Origin: Marinimicrobium hydrolyticum
GTDB lineage: Bacteria; Pseudomonadota; Gammaproteobacteria; Pseudomonadales; Cellvibrionaceae
NCBI RefSeq assembly: GCF_030848505.1
Contig: NZ_JAVDDU010000005.1
Coordinates: 1 to 64,000, forward strand
DNA length: 64,000 bases
Direction of reading: 5' to 3'
Shown: positions 35,594 through 44,118 of the stretch, piece after piece
How the letters are laid out: each line of letters starts with the position of its first letter
Position numbering within the stretch: position 1 is the stretch's first letter
Notes under the pieces: model-generated
The model's input: only the letters and a program-made list of their open reading frames with translations
Told to the model about the DNA's origin: nothing
Database searches by the model: none
Made by a program: the position numbers and the translations under genes

Positions 35594-37090
35594 ATGACCG
35601 TTCGCACTCGTATTGCACCGTCTCCTACTGGTGATCCCCACGTGGGAACCGCCTACATTGCTTTGTTCAACCAGTGCTTTGCACGTCAGCACGGCGGTCA
35701 GTTTGTATTGCGCATAGAGGACACCGATCAGACTCGGAGCACGGCGGAATCCGAGCAGGCGATACTGGATAGCTTGCGCTGGTTGGGGCTGGAGTGGGAT
35801 GAGGGCCCCGATGTTGGGGGTGACTATGGTCCCTATCGGCAAAGTGAGCGCATGAGCAGCTACCGGCAGTATGCCGAGGAGCTTGTCGAAAAAGGCCACG
35901 CCTTTTATTGCTTCGCCAGCGCCGAGGAGCTGGACGAAATGCGTCGCGAACAGCAGGCTCGGGGAGAAACCCCCAAATACGACGGGCGCGGACTGGCACT
36001 GTCACAAGATGAAGTGCAGGCGCGCCTGGCGGCGGGAGAGCCCCATGTGATCCGCATGAAAATCCCTGAAAGCGGCAGCTGTCGCATACCCGACATGCTG
36101 CGCGGCGATATTGAGATTGAATGGTCGCAGGTGGATATGCAGGTGCTGCTCAAGGCCGACGGCATGCCTACCTATCACCTGGCTAACGTGGTGGATGACC
36201 ACCTAATGGCCATTACTCATGTGATTCGCGGTGAGGAATGGATCAATTCCGCACCCAAGCACTTGAAGTTGTACGAATACTTTGGCTGGGAGGCGCCAAC
36301 GCTGTGCCATTTGCCGCTGCTGCGCAACCCGGACAAATCCAAGCTCAGCAAGCGCAAAAACCCCACCAGCATTCTCTACTATCAGCGCATGGGCTACTTG
36401 CCCGAGGCCGTACTCAATTACCTGGGACGTATGGGTTGGTCCATGCCCGATGAGCGGGAAAAGTTTTCCCTGGCGGAAATGTTGGCTCATTTCGACATTA
36501 ACCGCGTGTCCTTGGGCGGGCCGATCTTCGACGTGGAAAAGCTTTCCTGGCTCAATGGCTTGTGGATCCGGGAGAATCTGAGCACCGAACAACTGGCAAA
36601 CCGGCTCCAGGATTGGGCGTTGAACCGCGACAACCTGATGAAAGTATTACCGCATGCGCAGCCTCGCATGGAGACGCTGAGCGACTTTGCGCCGCTGACG
36701 AGTTTTCTGGCGTCCGGCATGCTGCCTGTAACGGAAACGGATTTTTCGTCCAACAAACTGGATTTGGACGACCAGAAAAGAGTCCTGCAATTCGCGCTTT
36801 GGCGCCTGGAGGCGCTACGTACCTGGGAGCGGGATGCGATTTTTGAGGAGTTAAAGACGCTTTCCGGGCAAATGGCGATCAAACTCAAGGAGCTGTTGGC
36901 GCCATTGTTCGTCGCCATCGCCGGGACTACGGCCTCTTTCTCAGTGATGGACTCCATGACCCTGCTGGGGCCGGATATGAGCCGCGCCCGCTTGCGCCAT
37001 GCGATCAATGCGCTGGGTGGTGTGGGCAAGAAACAGCAAAAAAAGCTGGAAAAGGCCTACGAGCAACTGGCGGAAGAAAGGTCCGAATAG
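35594..37090 (+). CDS. gltX: glutamate-tRNA ligase
   Basis: Class I aminoacyl-tRNA synthetase charging tRNA-Glu (498 residues). The HIGH-type motif is [18 protein letters not shown], the KMSKS-type motif is KLSKRK (nt about 36340), and [10 protein letters not shown], which reads the glutamate substrate, is present. Anticodon-binding helical domain is at the C terminus. Start ATG 35594. A -10-like TACAAT at 35524-35529 is the possible promoter. Followed by the promoter and gene of tRNA-Ala. Confidence 0.97.
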   Translation: MTVRTRIAPSPTGDPHVGTAYIALFNQCFARQHGGQFVLRIEDTDQTRSTAESEQAILDSLRWLGLEWDEGPDVGGDYGPYRQSERMSSYRQYAEELVEKGHAFYCFASAEELDEMRREQQARGETPKYDGRGLALSQDEVQARLAAGEPHVIRMKIPESGSCRIPDMLRGDIEIEWSQVDMQVLLKADGMPTYHLANVVDDHLMAITHVIRGEEWINSAPKHLKLYEYFGWEAPTLCHLPLLRNPDKSKLSKRKNPTSILYYQRMGYLPEAVLNYLGRMGWSMPDEREKFSLAEMLAHFDINRVSLGGPIFDVEKLSWLNGLWIRENLSTEQLANRLQDWALNRDNLMKVLPHAQPRMETLSDFAPLTSFLASGMLPVTETDFSSNKLDLDDQKRVLQFALWRLEALRTWERDAIFEELKTLSGQMAIKLKELLAPLFVAIAGTTASFSVMDSMTLLGPDMSRARLRHAINALGGVGKKQQKKLEKAYEQLAEERSE

Positions 37091-37171
37091 GGTTTGTAAC
37101 CTACTGATTTTAAACTAAAAGTTAGCTGTCCGGTGGTGTGGAAGCTGGGCTATTAAAAGGGATATTGGTTC

Positions 37172-37199
37172 TTGACAGCCCTCGGGGGAGTGATACAAT
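37172..37199 (+). promoter_or_regulatory. sigma-70 promoter of tRNA-Ala
   Basis: Perfect -35 TTGACA (37172-37177) and -10 TACAAT (37194-37199) with 16-base spacing. A G+C-rich GCGCCCCGC block follows, like the stringent-response discriminator of stable RNA promoters. The tRNA begins 27 bases downstream. Confidence 0.85.
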
Positions 37200-37226
37200 G
37201 CGCCCCGCTTCCAAGGAAGCATCTGT

Positions 37227-37302
37227 GGGGCCTTAGCTCAGCTGGGAGAGCGCAACACTGGCAGTGTTGAGGTCAGCGGTTCGATCCCGCTAGGCTCCAC
37301 CA
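37227..37302 (+). tRNA. tRNA-Ala (anticodon GGC)
   Basis: 76-base tRNA with encoded CCA. Acceptor stem GGGGCCT / AGGCTCC, D-loop TTAGCTCAGCTGGGAGAGC, anticodon stem CAACA/TGTTG around loop CTGGCAG (anticodon GGC, reads GCC/GCU), and T-loop GGTTCGATCCC. Transcribed from its own promoter and followed at once by a terminator. Confidence 0.97.
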
Positions 37303-37350
37303 AACATAAAAAAACCCCTGTGCCGTAAGGTGCAGGGGTTTTTTTATGTT
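37303..37350. terminator. rho-independent terminator behind tRNA-Ala
   Basis: Long stem AACATAAAAAAACCCCTG paired with CAGGGGTTTTTTTATGTT. The A-run and T-run are on opposite arms, so it can work in both directions. Confidence 0.92.
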
Positions 37351-37389
37351 TGTCGGTGCCTGGTTGGGTGAGACTCGCTGAAGCGGTTC

Positions 37390-37602
37390 ACAAAATGGCA
37401 GGACAGCCATTTTGCACAGCGCAGCTGCCCGAAGGGCGAGGCACAGGGAAGTGCCGGGTGACAAAATGGCAGGACAGCCATTTTGCACAGCGCAGCTGCC
37501 CGAAGGGCGAGGCACAGGGAAGTGCCGAGTGACAAAATGTCAGGACAGCCATTTTGCACAGCGCAGCTGCCCGAAGGGCGAGGCGCAGGGAAGTGCCGAG
37601 TG
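37390..37602. repeat. three 71-bp tandem repeats with internal palindrome
   Basis: Units begin at 37390, 37461 and 37532. Each holds a palindrome CAAAATGGC-AGGACA-GCCATTTTG (one change in unit 3), CAGCGCAGCTGCCCGAAGGGCGAGGC and GGGAAGTGCC. Copies are nearly identical. It does not resemble CRISPR because the whole unit is conserved without spacers. No coding gene is supported across it. Confidence 0.9.
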
Positions 37603-37623
37603 AATCCCGCCTGACTCCACCCA
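37601..37623 (+). other. tRNA 3'-end-like sequence, possible attachment-site scar
   Basis: The last repeat runs into TGAATCCCGCCTGACTCCACCC, which resembles the T-arm and acceptor end of a tRNA (compare CGATCCCGCTAGGCTCCACC of tRNA-Ala, 37281-37301). Sharing ATCCCGC and CTCCACC with the tRNA at about the same spacing, it may be a duplicated or foreign tRNA end left by an integrated element. Confidence 0.4.
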
Positions 37624-38244
37624 CCTTACCGCAGAGACATTCCTCTCCCATCCATTGCCTCGACGTTCTAACCCTGTAGTTAATCGAACCCTTTTGTAAT
37701 CGGTTACCACAAACACGTTCCTGATTCAGGCTGCAAATGCGCACCGCGTCATGGCGAAGGCCGCACTGATACCGCGCGTTGAGAATGTAAAGACGTTTGG
37801 AGGCTGTTGCCTTTGAGCTTTTACCGTACTATGCTCCGGCCAAACTGTTATCGGTTACATTTCGATGGCAAGTTTTGGGTTTTCTGGTTAAGCCGACTCG
37901 AGATTGGTGGCCAGTGGGTCCAGCGCTTTGAGTAACCAGCTTGGGGATGACAGGGGTGCGAGAAGGGTGGTGTTACAAATAGTAACACGATCGCGCCCAG
38001 GCTTTCTTTACTGAAAGCGCACATATAAGCATCAGTATCAGCTGCTGGGTAGGCCATTGCCACCTCGGACATGCCTGAGATGAGTGGGTTCGGGAGAGCA
38101 TATGCGGCAGCTCCACAGCTTCGCAGATAACTGCAGTTAGCCGGTACTGGTTAAAGCTATTACTTCAGTGCCAAGCACGGTTCGTCTCACGAAGCCGGTC
38201 TTTGTGCGGAAGATAATAATTTTGCTATAACAAAGGAGAGTTTC
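37624..38244. promoter_or_regulatory. regulatory region upstream of the TonB receptor
   Basis: About 620 bases with no supported gene. Two similar palindromic 12-mers stand out, GTAATCGGTTAC at 37696-37707 and GTTATCGGTTAC at 37847-37858. They have the GTAA-N4-TTAC form, with a CG pair in the centre, seen in LacI-family operators near sugar-uptake genes. A good ribosome binding site (AAAGGAGAG) precedes the receptor start at 38245. Promoter elements could not be placed with confidence. Confidence 0.5.
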
Positions 38245-41200
38245 ATGAACCCCAATAAAACTCGTTTCAAAAGAAAGCTCATGGCCGTGGCTGTGGCGTC
38301 TTATGCAATGTCGGGCCTCAGTACCACAGCGGTTGCACAAACCGATGAGATGCTCGAAGAGGTTGTTGTACGCGGTATCCGTGCCTCAATTGAGACATCC
38401 ATCAACACCAAGCGTGACGCGGCGACCGTAGTGGACGCCATCACCGCTGAAGACATCGGTAAGCTACCCGACGTCACCATTTCTGACTCTTTGCAGCGGA
38501 TTTCCGGCGTTCAGATTCGCCGCAGTGCGGGTGAAGGTTCATCGGTAAACATTCGTGGTTTGCCCCAAGTGGTAACCCAACTCAACGGCGAGCAGTTCCT
38601 GGGCTCAAGCTCCGTTGTTTCTGTTCAACCCAACTTCAACGAAATCCCTTCACAGTTGTTCCGTGGCGCGGACGTCTATAAGTCGGCCACCGCCGACCTG
38701 AACCGTGCCGGTATTACCGGTACTGTGGATCTGAAAACCTACCGACCGTTCGATTTTGATGAAGGCCTCACGGCTGCAGGCAGTTTTGAAGTCAGCACGG
38801 GCGAAGAGACGGGTGAGTTCGATCCGATGATTTCCGGTCTGGTTAACTGGCAAAACAACCGCGTTGGCTTCATGCTCGCGGGTACATACTCCAACGTAAA
38901 TCTCGCCAATACTTACGCTGGCGTTAGCGCGGGTAGTCCGGACGCTGGGGGTGCGGCGGGCTGGACTGGTCGTAGCAACGATGGGAATGTGATCGGCAAT
39001 ATCACAGGAGATCCGCTGGCCAACCTGGGCGGTGTTGACCTGGTAGATCAGGGTCGCAGCTACCTGTCACAGGAAGGCATACTGGCCTGGCATCAGGTTA
39101 CAGAGCGTGAGCGTATCGGGCTAAATGCATCGTTTCAGGCCGACCTAGGTGAAGGTTGGACCCTGACCAGTGACTGGTTCTATGCGAACCGTGAGGAGTA
39201 CAACCGTAAAGTGGGCGTTGCTGCCACCAACAAATGGCAAGGTAATGATTGGTCCTATCCCACGGCTTCGCGTGATACGGGCGAAGAGTTGGACGGAAAC
39301 GATTTCCACACTTGGCAGGTTGGCGAGATGGCACCCAAGCGTTTGGCATCGTTGACTCAGAACGACGTCTTCGATAACACGTCGCGCAACGTCAATGTCC
39401 AATTGGATTACGACAATGGTGGTCCGTTCACAGCGACATTCCGTGGTGTGTTTGGTAGTGCCGAGCAGACTCGTCGCATGGCCTTCAACGAAGGTGATCT
39501 GACCAACGCCTCCTCCACCTTGGGTCGCACCACCAATTTTGTACCCGGTGAGCAGTGCACCAACGGCGAGGAGATTGTCGGTGATGAAGGTGGTTGCTTC
39601 CAGGCCATCAATCCTCTGGGTTACTCTGAAAACCCGCACATCACATACGATACCAGCGGTTCTCACCCCCATTGGAGCGGTTTTGACCGTCAGCTGGCTG
39701 GCGGCTTGGGCGCGGGTAACACCACTGCCGACTATATGAGCAACCTCGATAGCTACAATGTTGGTGCCTACGCGTCCGAGAACAACGAAGACGCCAAAGG
39801 TACGCTAACGGCATTGAGCCTTGCGGGTAGCTATGAAATTGAAAACAATTTCTTTACCAGTGTGGACGCCGGTGTCCGCCTGAGCACCCGTACGGCGGAT
39901 TACTCTCGTTGGAACTATATGGCACCGGCCAATAACACCGAGTGTGAAGCTCAGTGGTTGGCCACCGACGTTGAGTTGGAGTCAGACGTGTGCAGCGCAG
40001 GCGAGACAGTGGATGGCGAGTTTGTTCCCTACATCGCGCTGGGCAATACCCGTCTGGATGAAAACAACAACGCTATTTGGGTTGACGACTTTGGGTCCGT
40101 GACCGGCATCCCCGGCGTTTGGGCCACAGATCCGCGTGACTATGATGATCCCGTCGCCTTTATGGAGCGCACTTTCGGTGAAGGTAGCCGAGTTCCGGTA
40201 CCGGGCTCTACCTTTTACGTAGAAATGGAAGAGTTGTCCTACTACTTGCAGGGTAACTTTGAGGTTGGTGCTTTGACGGGTAACGTCGGCGTCAAGGTGA
40301 TTGAAACTGACCTTCTGGTTCAGCAAAACATCGCTGGTCCCGGTATTCCGTTCGGTAACTTGAACGAAGACGCCGGTGATGTATTCACTGCCCGCAGCTA
40401 CACTGATGTGCTTCCCTCCGTTAACCTGGCTTACAACCTGACCGATGACTTGGTACTGCGTGCAGCCTACACGCAGGCCATGGTTCCCTTGAACCTGAAC
40501 CAGTACGGTGACGGTTTGGTGCTGAACTACACCATCGATTCAGCCGAAGGCAGCCCCACTGAAGGTGACTTTATCGTCTCTGGTGGTAGCTTGAGCGGTA
40601 ACCCACAGTTGGATCCCTGGCGTTCAGACAACTATGACCTCTCTCTCGAGTGGTATGTCGGGCCGGCGTCTATGTTAAACGTTGGTTTGTTCCGGGTTGA
40701 GATCGACAGTTTTACCGAAGGTCAGACTGTGCAGATGGAGCAGCCCGACGCCGATGGTGTGGTGCGTCGATCTGTACCCATTAACACGACCGGGCAAGGC
40801 AGTGGTGGTACCCTGGAAGGTATTGAGTTGGGCGCGAAGATCGCGTTTGGCGACTTCCTGGATGGGTGGATTGCTGACTTCGGTATAGATACCAACTTTA
40901 CCTATTCGCCCAGTGAGGGTGAAGGGGAAGATATTCAAGGCAATACCAACCCCTTCCCGGACAACTCGAAAGAGCAGTTTAACTTCTCTTTGTGGTACGA
41001 GAGCAATCGCTTCCAGGCGCGTATTGCGCACAACTATCGCAGTGAACGTCTGGCTGCGACTGGTGCCGCGTGGGGTGCTCTGAACGTGTATCAGAAAGCC
41101 ACCAATTACATCGACCTTTCTGCTACCTACGATATCAACGATAATATTAGTGTCTTCTTCCACGGCTCTAACATTACCGGCGAAATCGAAGAGTACTACT

Positions 41201-41277
41201 TCGAGTGGGACGATCAGTTGGCGTTTCAGAGTTACTTTGAGCCGCGTTACTCTCTGGGTGTTCGAGCTCGGTTCTAA
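38245..41277 (+). CDS. TonB-dependent outer-membrane receptor
   Basis: TonB-dependent receptor of 1010 residues. A signal peptide ends at about AVAQ (32); a plug domain follows (DAITAEDIGKLPDVTISDSLQ, RISGVQIRR, VNIRGLPQVVTQLNGEQFLG), then the long beta-barrel, ending in the outer-membrane-type YSLGVRARF. This is the long type (TIGR01782-like) found in carbohydrate-scavenging proteobacteria, rather than a short siderophore receptor. It should import an oligosaccharide or another large molecule, energised by TonB/ExbBD, which are not in the window. Followed after a terminator by a flavin-dependent halogenase gene and a cupin gene, an arrangement typical of such receptors. Confidence 0.92.
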   Translation: MNPNKTRFKRKLMAVAVASYAMSGLSTTAVAQTDEMLEEVVVRGIRASIETSINTKRDAATVVDAITAEDIGKLPDVTISDSLQRISGVQIRRSAGEGSSVNIRGLPQVVTQLNGEQFLGSSSVVSVQPNFNEIPSQLFRGADVYKSATADLNRAGITGTVDLKTYRPFDFDEGLTAAGSFEVSTGEETGEFDPMISGLVNWQNNRVGFMLAGTYSNVNLANTYAGVSAGSPDAGGAAGWTGRSNDGNVIGNITGDPLANLGGVDLVDQGRSYLSQEGILAWHQVTERERIGLNASFQADLGEGWTLTSDWFYANREEYNRKVGVAATNKWQGNDWSYPTASRDTGEELDGNDFHTWQVGEMAPKRLASLTQNDVFDNTSRNVNVQLDYDNGGPFTATFRGVFGSAEQTRRMAFNEGDLTNASSTLGRTTNFVPGEQCTNGEEIVGDEGGCFQAINPLGYSENPHITYDTSGSHPHWSGFDRQLAGGLGAGNTTADYMSNLDSYNVGAYASENNEDAKGTLTALSLAGSYEIENNFFTSVDAGVRLSTRTADYSRWNYMAPANNTECEAQWLATDVELESDVCSAGETVDGEFVPYIALGNTRLDENNNAIWVDDFGSVTGIPGVWATDPRDYDDPVAFMERTFGEGSRVPVPGSTFYVEMEELSYYLQGNFEVGALTGNVGVKVIETDLLVQQNIAGPGIPFGNLNEDAGDVFTARSYTDVLPSVNLAYNLTDDLVLRAAYTQAMVPLNLNQYGDGLVLNYTIDSAEGSPTEGDFIVSGGSLSGNPQLDPWRSDNYDLSLEWYVGPASMLNVGLFRVEIDSFTEGQTVQMEQPDADGVVRRSVPINTTGQGSGGTLEGIELGAKIAFGDFLDGWIADFGIDTNFTYSPSEGEGEDIQGNTNPFPDNSKEQFNFSLWYESNRFQARIAHNYRSERLAATGAAWGALNVYQKATNYIDLSATYDINDNISVFFHGSNITGEIEEYYFEWDDQLAFQSYFEPRYSLGVRARF

Positions 41278-41317
41278 GCCGTGTGAAAGCCTGAACCGCG
41301 TTTTGGTTTAGGTGAAG

Positions 41318-41361
41318 CCGCCGGAAGTTACGCTGCAAGGCGAGTCTCCGGCGGTTTTTTT
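41318..41361 (+). terminator. rho-independent terminator after the TonB receptor
   Basis: Stem CCGCCGGA / TCCGGCGG followed by seven Ts (41355-41361), between the receptor and the halogenase gene. It may lower expression of the halogenase relative to the receptor instead of separating the units fully. Confidence 0.85.
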
Positions 41362-41385
41362 CGTTTTTGCTACAGGGATAAGAAT

Positions 41386-42891
41386 ATGTCCAATAATCCA
41401 GTAGAAAGCGTTGTAATTGTAGGTGGCGGTACAGCCGGGTGGATGGTCGCGGCCAGTTTGTCCAACTTATTTGGCAAACGTCTAAAAATCACCTTGGTGG
41501 AGTCCTCTGAGATCGGCACCGTCGGTGTGGGCGAAGCCACCAACGCCACCATTCGGCGATTTTACGGCCGCCTGGGCATGACCGATTTTGACGTGCTTCG
41601 GGCCACCCAGGGCACTTGCAAACTGGGAATTCGCTTCGACAACTGGCATCAGAAAGGCCACTCTTATTTCCACCCTTTTGGCGTATACGGCCAAGAGGTT
41701 CGGCAGGTTCAGTTCCACCATTTCTGGCTAAAAATGCGCGAGATGGGTGATCAGACCCCACTCGATGATTATTGCCTCGGCACCACCTTGGCAATGCACG
41801 ATAAGTTCACCACGCCCAGTCCCAATCCGCCGTCGAGCCTTTCAGTATTTGATTGGGCTCTGCATTTCGACGCTACCTTGTTTGGCCATCTGATGCGTGA
41901 TTTTGCGATTGACAAGGGTGTGCGCCGAGTGGACGCCAAGGTCTCCAACGTAAATCTGAATCCCGATAATGGCTTTATCGATTCTGTGACCTTGGAGGGG
42001 CACGATGCGCCCCTGGCAGGGGACTTGTTTATCGACTGCTCGGGCTTTAAAGCTTTATTGATTGAAGGTGCTTTAAAGACGGGCTATGAAGATTGGAGCC
42101 AGTGGCTGCCCACCGACAGTGCCGTAGCCGTGCAGAGCGAATCCGTGGGCGAGCCGCACCCCTACACGGTATCTACAGCTCATGAGGCGGGCTGGCAATG
42201 GAACATCCCGCTACAGCACCGACAGGGGAATGGCCATGTGTATTGCAGCGAGTACATCAGTGACGATGAGGCCACGGAAGTCCTTATGCGCAACATCGAC
42301 GGCCCTTTGAGCAGTGATCCGAAAATGTTCCGCTTTGTACCGGGGCGTCGAAAAAAAGCCTGGAACAAGAACTGTATATCCGTTGGCCTGGCCTCCGGCT
42401 TTCTTGAACCTCTGGAAAGCACCGCCATTGCGCTGGTGGAAACCGCCATTGAAAAAATTCGGCTGTTGTTTCCGGACAAAAGCATGCCCCAGGGGTGCAT
42501 TGATGAGTTCAATGATATGACCCGTTTGGAGTATGAACGGGTTCGGGACTTTATTATTTTGCACTACCACGCCACCGCCCGTACCGATGCGCCTTTGTGG
42601 AATCACTGCCGTACCATGGAGATTCCCGAGCCCCTGGCCCATAAAATGAAACTGTTTAAACAGCGCGGTCATTTGGTGAAGTACCGTTGGGAAATTTTTC
42701 AACCGGCCAGTTGGCTCGCGCTCTATTCCGGCAACAATATTTACCCGGAAATGTACGATCCCAGAGTGGACACCTTTGACATGAACTACGTCAGAAAAAG
42801 CCTGGCGGAGATGAAAAAGTCCCTACAATCGGCTATGGAGCCGCTACCGAGCCATGGAGAATTTATTCGGAAAAATTGCTACTACCGCTAA
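41386..42891 (+). CDS. flavin-dependent halogenase (tryptophan halogenase family)
   Basis: A 501-residue protein of the PrnA/RebH-like family, which uses FADH2, O2 and halide to form HOX and halogenate an aromatic substrate. FAD motif VGGGTAGWM lies at about 12-20; the catalytic lysine is Lys79 (GTCKLGI), the same number as in PrnA; the WxWxIP halogenase motif is GWQWNIP (about 268-274) and EPLEST, with the second key glutamate, is at about 341-346. All hallmark residues are intact. The substrate is unknown: members beside TonB receptors form their own subgroup and some brominate indoles in vitro. A flavin reductase is not adjacent. Confidence 0.9.
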   Translation: MSNNPVESVVIVGGGTAGWMVAASLSNLFGKRLKITLVESSEIGTVGVGEATNATIRRFYGRLGMTDFDVLRATQGTCKLGIRFDNWHQKGHSYFHPFGVYGQEVRQVQFHHFWLKMREMGDQTPLDDYCLGTTLAMHDKFTTPSPNPPSSLSVFDWALHFDATLFGHLMRDFAIDKGVRRVDAKVSNVNLNPDNGFIDSVTLEGHDAPLAGDLFIDCSGFKALLIEGALKTGYEDWSQWLPTDSAVAVQSESVGEPHPYTVSTAHEAGWQWNIPLQHRQGNGHVYCSEYISDDEATEVLMRNIDGPLSSDPKMFRFVPGRRKKAWNKNCISVGLASGFLEPLESTAIALVETAIEKIRLLFPDKSMPQGCIDEFNDMTRLEYERVRDFIILHYHATARTDAPLWNHCRTMEIPEPLAHKMKLFKQRGHLVKYRWEIFQPASWLALYSGNNIYPEMYDPRVDTFDMNYVRKSLAEMKKSLQSAMEPLPSHGEFIRKNCYYR

Positions 42892-43103
42892 GCGCCTGCC
42901 TCTGATGGTGGGCCGACACCGTTACGCTACTCGACATGCGGGCATGGTGAGGGATGTGAGGTGAACCTTTACCGTAAGTCATCAGTCCATCAACACTTCT
43001 TTACTTTTTGAGCTGGTACCATGGCTGGGAGCGTTGCTTGGCGACGCATCGTTTTTCGCCAGGAAATGCCTGGTGCCAGATTAATCCAGACTTTGATGTT
43101 GTT

Positions 43104-44111
43104 ATGTCCTTGCCGAGAGTAAAAGAGTGGCACAATGTCACTCGGGAAATGTTTGAACAGGAAATTGTGCCGCGCTATGAGCCAGCGATACTCAGGGGGC
43201 ATGTGAAGGACTGGCCGGTGACCCGCCAGAGCCTGAAGTCTGCTGAATCCGCAGCACGCTATGTATCCCAGTTTGACAGCGGCAGACCGGTACTCTCCTG
43301 GGTGGGTGAGCCATCCATCGAAGGTCGGTTTTTTTATAACCGCGACCTGAGCGGAATGAACTTCCAACAGGTGCAGGCCGAACTCAGGCCCACGTTAAAT
43401 CGCATCCTGTCCCTGAGCGGGGAGGAACGGCCTCCGGCACTCTATGTGGGTGCTACCTCAGTCGCAGATTCCCTGCCGGGATTTGCCCACGAAAATCCTT
43501 CGCCGTTGGTGGATAAAGCAATTATTCCCAACATTTGGCTGGGTAATCAGGTCACCATTTCTGCTCATTTTGATACGTCTGACAACATCGCCTGCGTGGT
43601 TGCGGGCCGGCGTAAGTTCACCCTGTTTCCTCCCGAGCAAGTGTCCAACCTGTATGTAGGTCCTATTGACTTCACGCCGGCGGGACAGCCTATCAGCATG
43701 GTGTCGGTAAAGGAGCCGGACTTTGAGCGTTTTCCGCGCTTTAGACAAGCGCTGGCGGCGGCCAAAGTAGCTGAGCTTGAGCCGGGCGACGCGATTTATA
43801 TACCTTCATTGTGGTGGCACAACGTAGAGGCAACGGAAGATTTCAATATTCTGATCAATTACTGGTGGGAAGACTCAGTGCCGGGAGTAGGGTCGCCCTT
43901 CGATGCACTGGTACATTCGACTCTTACCACGTCCAGTTTGCCGCCGGAAAAGGTAGCCGCTTGGAAGAGTATGTTCGATCACTACGTGTTTGAACGCGAA
44001 CAGCAGTCCGCTGAGCATATTCCTCCTGAGCGTCGCGGCCCCTTGGGCAAGATGACACCACGAGTGGCGGCTTATGTTCGCAACTATTTACGCGGTGTGC
44101 TGAACCGTTAG
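43104..44111 (+). CDS. cupin-like / JmjC-domain protein (Cupin_8)
   Basis: A 335-residue member of the Cupin_8 / JmjC-like Fe(II) and 2-oxoglutarate dioxygenase superfamily. It has the double-stranded beta-helix metal motif HFD (SAHFDTSDN, about residue 154) and a distal histidine (PSLWWHNVEA, about residue 238). ILRGHVKDWP near the start and RRKFTLFPPEQV are typical of the family. Likely hydroxylates a protein or small molecule. The ATG at 43104 is chosen because the conserved part begins there; a TTG at 43008 is possible, and neither has a clear ribosome binding site. Part of the receptor-halogenase locus, 212 bases behind the halogenase gene. Confidence 0.82.
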   Translation: MSLPRVKEWHNVTREMFEQEIVPRYEPAILRGHVKDWPVTRQSLKSAESAARYVSQFDSGRPVLSWVGEPSIEGRFFYNRDLSGMNFQQVQAELRPTLNRILSLSGEERPPALYVGATSVADSLPGFAHENPSPLVDKAIIPNIWLGNQVTISAHFDTSDNIACVVAGRRKFTLFPPEQVSNLYVGPIDFTPAGQPISMVSVKEPDFERFPRFRQALAAAKVAELEPGDAIYIPSLWWHNVEATEDFNILINYWWEDSVPGVGSPFDALVHSTLTTSSLPPEKVAAWKSMFDHYVFEREQQSAEHIPPERRGPLGKMTPRVAAYVRNYLRGVLNR

Positions 44112-44118
44112 CCGCGGC

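Noticed and set aside
37390-37602. Repeats behind tRNA-Ala as a CRISPR array
   Set aside because: The whole 71-bp unit is conserved; there are no unique spacers and no cas genes.
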